Positions 57,226 through 64,000 of a stretch of 64,000 bases of DNA are shown one piece after another. The stretch is from Motacilla alba alba (lineage: Eukaryota > Chordata > Aves > Passeriformes > Motacillidae), in assembly GCF_015832195.1 (NCBI RefSeq), contig NC_052033.1, positions 1,736,001 through 1,800,000 on the forward strand. Direction: 5' to 3'. Under the pieces are notes generated by a model, which saw only the letters and a list, made by a program, of their open reading frames with translations, was not told the DNA's origin and searched no databases. A program made the position numbers and the translations under genes. Every line of letters begins with the position of its first letter. Position 1 is the first letter of the stretch.

Positions 57226-59764
57226 ACCAATAAAGAATGACATTTGCTCAAGGGTGACAGTGTGATCCCACAGCCTCTACCTCCAACACAATCACTGTGG
57301 TGACAACAACACTTGCTATTCCAGACACATCCTGAATTTCATCCTCCAAAACAAGAGCTCTGGAAATAAGCTGGTGCAGATGGAGGAGAAAAAGCAGCAC
57401 ACACACGCTGATATCTGCTTATAAAAATGAGACTACAAGGATCCACAAAAAAATGGAGGAAAGCACAATGCTGGATATGAAACTCTGTAGGTTGGCCTGA
57501 ACTGCTGTACGATGGCTGAGATGTTTATCCAGCTGACTCAGAAGTAAATTATCTATTATGAAAGCTGCTTCTGCCTCTTGACTCAAACAAGGACTTGGAC
57601 AGCAGTGGCCACCACAAGGGCAGAGAGGCCTGGCTGTGACCTGCACAGACCTGTCACTTCTACTCAGTCTGGGCTACTTGCCCATCTCACAGGTCCCAAC
57701 CCTCCCCTTGCACATCTTGTGTAACTGATCTCATTTCAAGCACTGCTCCCAGGCTCTGCACCTACAACTGTAAACAAAAAAGGCAAAAAAGAAGAAGAAA
57801 TTACTTGCAATTCTGTGAAGCCTATTTTGAATTCTCTCAATGGGACTAAGAAAGAAAGTATGAAGGGAAAAATAATAATGCCTTTTTTAGATGTATCATC
57901 ATTTTCTGGCCTCCTTTTTAGTCAAGCCAAGGTTTTATCCATAGAAAACATGTCACACTTGTCTTTTTGTGACAATGGACAAACTGTGATGGAGGAGATA
58001 GGAACTAGGTACCTGATTTCTGTCCAACATCAACAAGTAGAACTTTAGACTCAAACAGAGGGGTTTTTTTAAGCTGTGCTGGAGAGTTTTCCTGGCAAGT
58101 CAATATCTGAAATGTTCTGGAGTTAAAAATTAATCCACTCCCTGGGACACTCCTCCAGGGTCACCAGGACTGTCACTGTCCTACAATCCCCACATTAGCA
58201 TTCTGTTTTGAATGGACAGCACCTACTTGAGAGCTTGGAGGTTGCCATGGAAACTTGCAACAGCAATGCTCAGAAGAAGAAGAAAACCCACAGGTTAAGA
58301 GCAAATCACAGGGAAAGCAACTACTGCAGCAACAGGTAAAAAGACATGACAGACCTCTCCAAACCTCAGTACCACACTCCATAACCAGTTAAAGCTAATT
58401 TCAAATGCCTGGTGCTGGAAAAAGGTAAAACCTTGCTTCACTGAGCTGACAAACAGATTCCTTGGAGGTATTTTGAAAGGCCTGGACAGCCTCTCAGCAC
58501 CTGAAACAGGACATGATGTACCACAGTTCCCATGCCTGGTTTCTAAACCCAAAAGCAAATAGATCCTTTTCTCCTCCAGTCCTGAAGCTGTGGCTTGGAA
58601 ACCTCCACCAGATGCAATGGTTTGTGACTGGGACTGCCACCAGGCTCTTACTGGAGGTTAAGAGGAAACCTCCTTCCTACACGAAGCAGCTCCTGGCCAC
58701 CACCAGCTGCAGCCCCAGGCACGAGGAGAAGACAAAGCAGCTCCAGAGCTGCCTTGGCACTGGAAGGGCTGTGGGGTGGATGCTCATGGAAATGGGCAGG
58801 AGGGAGCACAAGTGGCAGCAGCCAACCCAACTCAGCATCCCTCAGTTCTTATTTTTTTAACTCTAAGGTCTGATTACACACCCAAATTCACTTGAGCTAA
58901 AACAGTAGAGTAGCAATCAACTTAACACAAGCTGTTTTTATTTTACATCTAGATGAGGTGTCTAAAACAGCAAGTCAGCTGTCCAAATATAGCATGGATA
59001 CACCAAGTTAGATGACAAAGGTTCAGAGAAATCCAATGACCCAGAAGATCTGAAGCCAAGATATTTTAATATCTTTTCAGTATCAACACATTACCAATGG
59101 TATCACATATTACTCTTGGAAAAACATGTTTCATATCCAAAGTTCATCTCCCGTGAAAGACTTGTGTTACATTGATCAGATTGCATTGCACATGAGCAGT
59201 TGTGACAAGGAGAGAAGAAAAAGCAACAGCAGAGAATTCCCTGGAAGCTCAGAGTTGATTCACACTGTGACATTTGATGTTGCACATGTTGCTTCACTTC
59301 TAACTGGAGTTTTTCAGCCACACTGGATTTTTATGGGAAAGAAAGATGGACAAATGGAACAGAAGACAAATTAACAGAAACTTAAGACTCCTGAGAACTA
59401 AAATTCTACTACCCCAGAACAGCTGAACAATGAGCTACACAATACAGAGGGTTTTAAAAACAACCCTTGAGGGATGCAGCTGCAGAAGTATGAAAATAAA
59501 TCTTTTGCACTGACTGGTATAAAGTTCTGCCTGTGACACCTCCTGGCTACTCCTACATGGCAAACACAAGTAGCTGTGGCTTTTCCAGACAAAAAGTTCA
59601 AAGTCTCAGGAGGCTGTGGAGACTCCTGCAGTACTTACAGAAGAACTACACCCTTCTGGGGCAAGGTCTAAACCTTCACCTGCACAAGTATTAAATGTCA
59701 GAGTAGTATGTGGCTCCCTAACCAGCAGAGAACTGAGCTGGTCACTGCTCTGCCACATAACTCA

Positions 59765-59950
59765 TACCTTTAATTCATAGGATGGTTTGGGCTGGAAGGG
59801 ACTTAAAAACCATCTCGTTCCACCCCTGCCATGGGCAGGGACACCTTCCACTATCCCAGGTTGCTCCAAGCCCCATCCAACCTGGCCATAAACACTTCCA
59901 GGGATGGGGCAGCCACAGCTTCTCTGGGCAACCTGTAGACACGTGGAGAT
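59765..59950 (-). mobile_element. CR1 LINE 3' fragment (minus orientation)
   Basis: On the plus strand this reads as the reverse of a CR1 end: 'ataggatggtttgggctgga', then the 'ccttccactatcccaggttg' block, 'aacacttccagggatgggg' and 'agcttctctgggcaacctg'. It belongs to a different CR1 subfamily from the two plus-strand copies, judging by the blocks present. Confidence 0.88.
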
Positions 59951-62900
59951 TTCCACCCATTTCACTTCAGCATCATTCTACATTTTCATAAAATCATGAT
60001 ATTGCTCGTCACCTGAAAGCCCTCAAATAACCACAAAAAGAGAAAATATTTAAGTTACTTAGGAATTGCATTAGGAGATGAAAAATTTGTTCAAATCTGA
60101 ACAACTGAACTAACTCCGAAGAGCCTTGAGTGACTCAGGAACACACAGTTCCCTTTGGTTTGGTCAAAGCAGAGGAAGGACAGTGAGCAGGATCTTTGTT
60201 TCCTGTATTCTGTACAAGAGTCCAAAAGCTTGCTCATGAGGCTGCTTTGGGCAGAGCAAAACATCCCTCTGTGAAAGGTCAGGTTGATGATTAACTTCAG
60301 GTACAGAAGGACAGCACAGGGGTAGGCAGTGGGGGTGCTAAAATGCTCCCCAGATCTGAAACAGATGTTTTAGAACACTTCACAGAGGCTAAGATGAAAC
60401 CAAGACAGCTTTGCATGAGCAGCTCTACCTGCAGGCAGTCACCTGATCACAGATTACAATTCTTTTGTTCATGCAACCAGCAGCTCTGAATCTGCCCATC
60501 ATCCAACATTCAGCACATCCACAGCAGCACAAACTGAGATTCAAAACTAAGCCAAAGCAGTGCCTGTTACCTGCAAACTACTGTGGATTGATTGTACAGT
60601 TTAACGTAACTTTTTTTTTTTCAGAAAACAAGAAAAAGGCATGGCCTAAAGCAAAATTTCCTAATTAGCTCATGAAGATTCCATCAGTGGTAGGGATGAA
60701 CACAGCAGTTTCCAGCTCCAGGCCAGCACACACTAAAACACACTTGTCTGTCACCACCTGAATGCCTACAAATCTCCAAGCCCCCTGTACTAAGGGAACA
60801 TGATTTTTTATCTAATTACACACAAATTGTACCCGGGGCTGCCAGAGCCAGGCAGCACCTGCCATCATGCAGAGCCACTGAGTAAACAACAAGTGAGTTT
60901 GTGGCAGGCAGCAAAGAAGAGAAGCCTCTGCGACACCCACAGGAGACAGGCAACCTGAAAAATGAGAACAAGATCACTGCCTCCACACCACTGCTCCCTT
61001 CTGACACTGCCAGAGGTGCAGGGAGCCTTGTAACACAGCAGCTTCAAAATCCAGCTGTGTCATGAGTCCCGATAATCTCCCAAGGCTGCGAAGCCTCCCT
61101 AGGGACCCGCAGCTCTCGTAAGACAAAGTGACAGCTCTGTAATTTGTCTTTGTGACATATTATGGAGACACAGAAACCTGAAGTCACTCAGTTGAGTCCC
61201 TTCCAAATGCAGGCTGAAGCTTCCTGAGTCTCTCCCTATTTTCACATTGATCCCCAATGGACTTGCAGCTACTTTTGTTCCTGTTCATATTTCTAACCAC
61301 ACAAGCTATTTTTATTTTTGTCTTCCACATTATTTTTGGGTAACAAAATACAAAACTCCTTCCACAGCAAAGTTCTGGTCTTTCAGTCACAGCCAAACAA
61401 TGCAGGATCTTCCCCTCCTCCCAACAAATATTACCTTTGAGCTTCCTGGCAGAAAGACACTGAAATATTCTACTTTCCTTTGCCAAGAGGTAGAATTTAT
61501 TTAAGAAGTCTGAATAAATCACTGGATGAAACAAAATTTCACTGTAATTATAATGAGGGTAAATGCTGTGCTTTGGAGCAGAAGAATTTGGCTTTAACAG
61601 AAATCTTTTGCCAAGCAAAAGTAAACCTTCTACTTGGATTTCCCTTGTCCAAGAAGTATATTTATTTTACTGACAACAAATCACTTCTGTGGTTCTGCAT
61701 ATTTACATGACATTTTGGAAAACACTACAACACAGATTCCCTGGCCCAGTGAACACACCATTCTGAAAAAGAAGTACAAGGCAGTAGTTCAAGGGAAGGA
61801 AGATAAGAAACAGGAAGATTACTGGGTTGTTATTATTTAAAGGAAAATAAGTAGGTTTGGGAGAATTTCCAGAAGAGAGAACGTGGCTGGGAGAGAGGAG
61901 GATCCTGGAAGTAGACAAGAAGAGCTGCATAAACAACAGCCACTCCCAGCTTTTCAGTATGCTCAGCCTCACTTTTCTACCTGGTGTGTAAATGCTTAAC
62001 ACCACCACACACTCACATGTGCCAGCCTGGGTTGGACACCTGAAAAAGGGGTAAAGCAGCGAAGAAAACCTGGTATCTAAAGAAAAAAATTACAGAAGAG
62101 ATTGAATTTTGCCAACCATGTCACCCAGTGCTGTTTGTTCAAACAGCACATTCCATATACTCACTCCCATCAACCAATAACCAGGATTTTCATCTGGGAA
62201 CACAATCAAACCCTGTGTCTGCAAAAAGATTTGCAAAACTTTAGAGGAAATAAAAATAAAAAATAAAGTAAAAATAATTCAGAAAGCGTGAACATAATAA
62301 TGCTCAGCATAAAGATATAGAAGGGTAAAGTTCAAAAATACAAGGCTATGACTAGAAAATATGTAAAGATCTTTCAGGAAAAGCTTTAGTGAGTAGGAAG
62401 CCACTTAGAGTCCTACAGGGAATCTTTCAAATATGTCCCCAGTTACAGGATTTAATCTAAATGTTGGATTTTAGTTCCTTGCAGCAGTTTAGAGTAAAAA
62501 AATGATCTCCCTTCTCAGTGTTCACAGTTCTTCCCTCATGTACTCAGTCTTCTTGTACAGCAGTTCTGGGAACATCAACTGTTAAACAGAAAGGACAAAA
62601 GGATCATCTCCACGTGCCATGTCCCCAAAGCACAGATTATTACAGGATACCCCCTCCCACCTTCTTACAGTAAGGTGAGTGAGTAAAAGCCATACTGCTC
62701 TCCTATCACCTCTGCCTAAGTACTTGAGGAAAGCTTGACCAAGAGCAGTGCTCCAGCACCAGATGGCACTGTTACCTGAGGAAAACCACAGGAGACCAGT
62801 TACAGGCACAGGAGAAGCTGGCTGAGAGCAGTAAGCAGGAAAGTGGACAACATTTTGCCTATCCATCAGCCAGCACTGCTCACAGAGGCTGCCTCAACTC

Positions 62901-64000
62901 TCCTGCAGTAAAGCCTCACCCAAAGTACAGATCAGAGGCAGCAATCTCCAGGAAGAAACTGCTGTGAGGAACCCAGCAGCTCCACAGAGCCCCAAGCCCA
63001 GTGTGTCAAGAGATGCCTGGTTCCAGCAGGACCTAAGGAATGGCTGCAGAGACCCTGGTGAACATCTGACCACGCAGGTGAAAGCAATGGCTGTGCAGCT
63101 CTTCTGGCAGCATCTGACAAGCTCTAAGGGAGATACATTTCACTGCTAGAAGAAACTCCCCTGAGGAGCTCACATGGATGCTGACACCATCCAGTGTGAC
63201 AGGAAGAAGAGATTCCCATTTCAGCCTCCAGTCTGGATTCCCAGGATTCCCAACAGCCCACTGTTAAGCTGTGTTCCTCCTTGTGTGCAAAAATAGTCTG
63301 TCCAGAAGTTCTTTCATTTACCTAAAGCAAAAGAATTCTTCAAATTGTTGCCTTGGGAAGGAGATGGCAGTTATTATGCAACAGGTTTTCCAGGTTCTTG
63401 CTGGACCTGGATGGATGGGGATGCCATCTGGACAGCATCAGCAGCACAGAAATGAGTCACTGGCCACTCTGAGCTGCATCTGGGGCATATGCCAGGTCTG
63501 GAGGAAAGAGTGGGGCTGCTTAGATCTCCATCTGCCTTTCAGAGGATAAAAAAGGATGCTGTGAGGAAATCTGTGTGACTCTTGCTGGCCAATTCACTAT
63601 CGAGGCACAACAGTGCACCTCACCTTTCTATAGCTTTGAGAGGAGAAGCAAAGAGTGCATAGATGAAAAATACTCCTTTGCTCCACATTCCTGGAGCAAA
63701 GCAGGGTGGGCTCTTTTGCTGAGCTAAACTGGACTCTGCTGGGTTGGTGGTAACTCTGTGCTAAGGCACAAAGCACCGTCCTTCCCCTTTGCAATCAGGT
63801 CAGCAGCGTGCAGGAGAAACTCCTTATTAGCCCACAGCAAAAAATCCACCTTGCAAAAACTGCCAGGGAACAACAAGAGGGAGACATATCAACAGAAAAT
63901 CACCGTGTCTGCTTTCCAGCTGGTTAGCTCATTTGCTGCTGCTGTGAATACAAACCAGCCATTTAAATTAGCTTCTAATTGTTCACAATTATTCAGACAC

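Larger units (their letters stand above)
52482..64000 (-). other. UBE2O: UBE2O intron 1 (partial, at least 11.5 kb)
   Basis: No segment up to 64000 matches the GC-rich first exon of UBE2O, so the intron continues past the window. It holds two CR1 tails, a CAG microsatellite and small tandem duplications near 52962-53026. I recognise no other gene. Confidence 0.7.

Overview
The window is vertebrate nuclear DNA, most likely from a bird and probably a songbird. The evidence is three copies of the 3' end of CR1 (the typical bird LINE), a solo endogenous-retrovirus LTR of bird type, no mammalian SINEs, compact genes, and a sharp change from GC-rich to AT-richer DNA near 27 kb. The gene order PRPSAP1 (-), SPHK1 (+), UBE2O (-) matches human 17q25, which supports orthology for all three genes.

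Positions 1-7.2 kb hold the 5' end of PRPSAP1 on the minus strand. Only the first coding exon (6063-6145) and part of intron 1 (1-6062) are inside the window. A CpG-rich promoter region lies at about 6.45-7.16 kb, followed by an unusual AT-rich island at 7.24-7.54 kb. Positions 7.5-13.6 kb are GC-rich intergenic DNA in which I recognise no gene. SPHK1 (sphingosine kinase 1) follows in five coding exons from 14114 to 20835, predicting 517 residues. This is about 130 residues longer than the usual mammalian form, because it carries an N-terminal domain resembling that of SPHK2. Its first intron contains a pair of NF-E2/Maf-type sites set 21 bp apart.

SPHK1 and UBE2O are convergent. Between their 3' ends lies a complete 401-bp solo LTR with a perfect 6-bp target-site duplication (22505-22917). 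UBE2O, a giant E2/E3 hybrid ubiquitin-conjugating enzyme, fills the rest of the minus strand. Seventeen coding exons (exons 2-18 if the human count of 18 applies) run from 52481 down to the stop at 26457, in frame throughout and totalling 1178 residues. Exon 1 lies beyond 64000. One intron uses a GC-AG boundary. At least 11.5 kb of intron 1 (52482-64000) contains two CR1 fragments in opposite orientation and a CAG/CTG microsatellite.

Functionally, SPHK1 makes sphingosine-1-phosphate, UBE2O remodels the proteome (notably in maturing red cells), and PRPSAP1 regulates PRPP synthetase. SPHK1 and UBE2O are both prominent in the red-cell lineage of mammals. That makes the NF-E2-like site pair between them the most interesting regulatory lead. 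I found no wholly new protein system.
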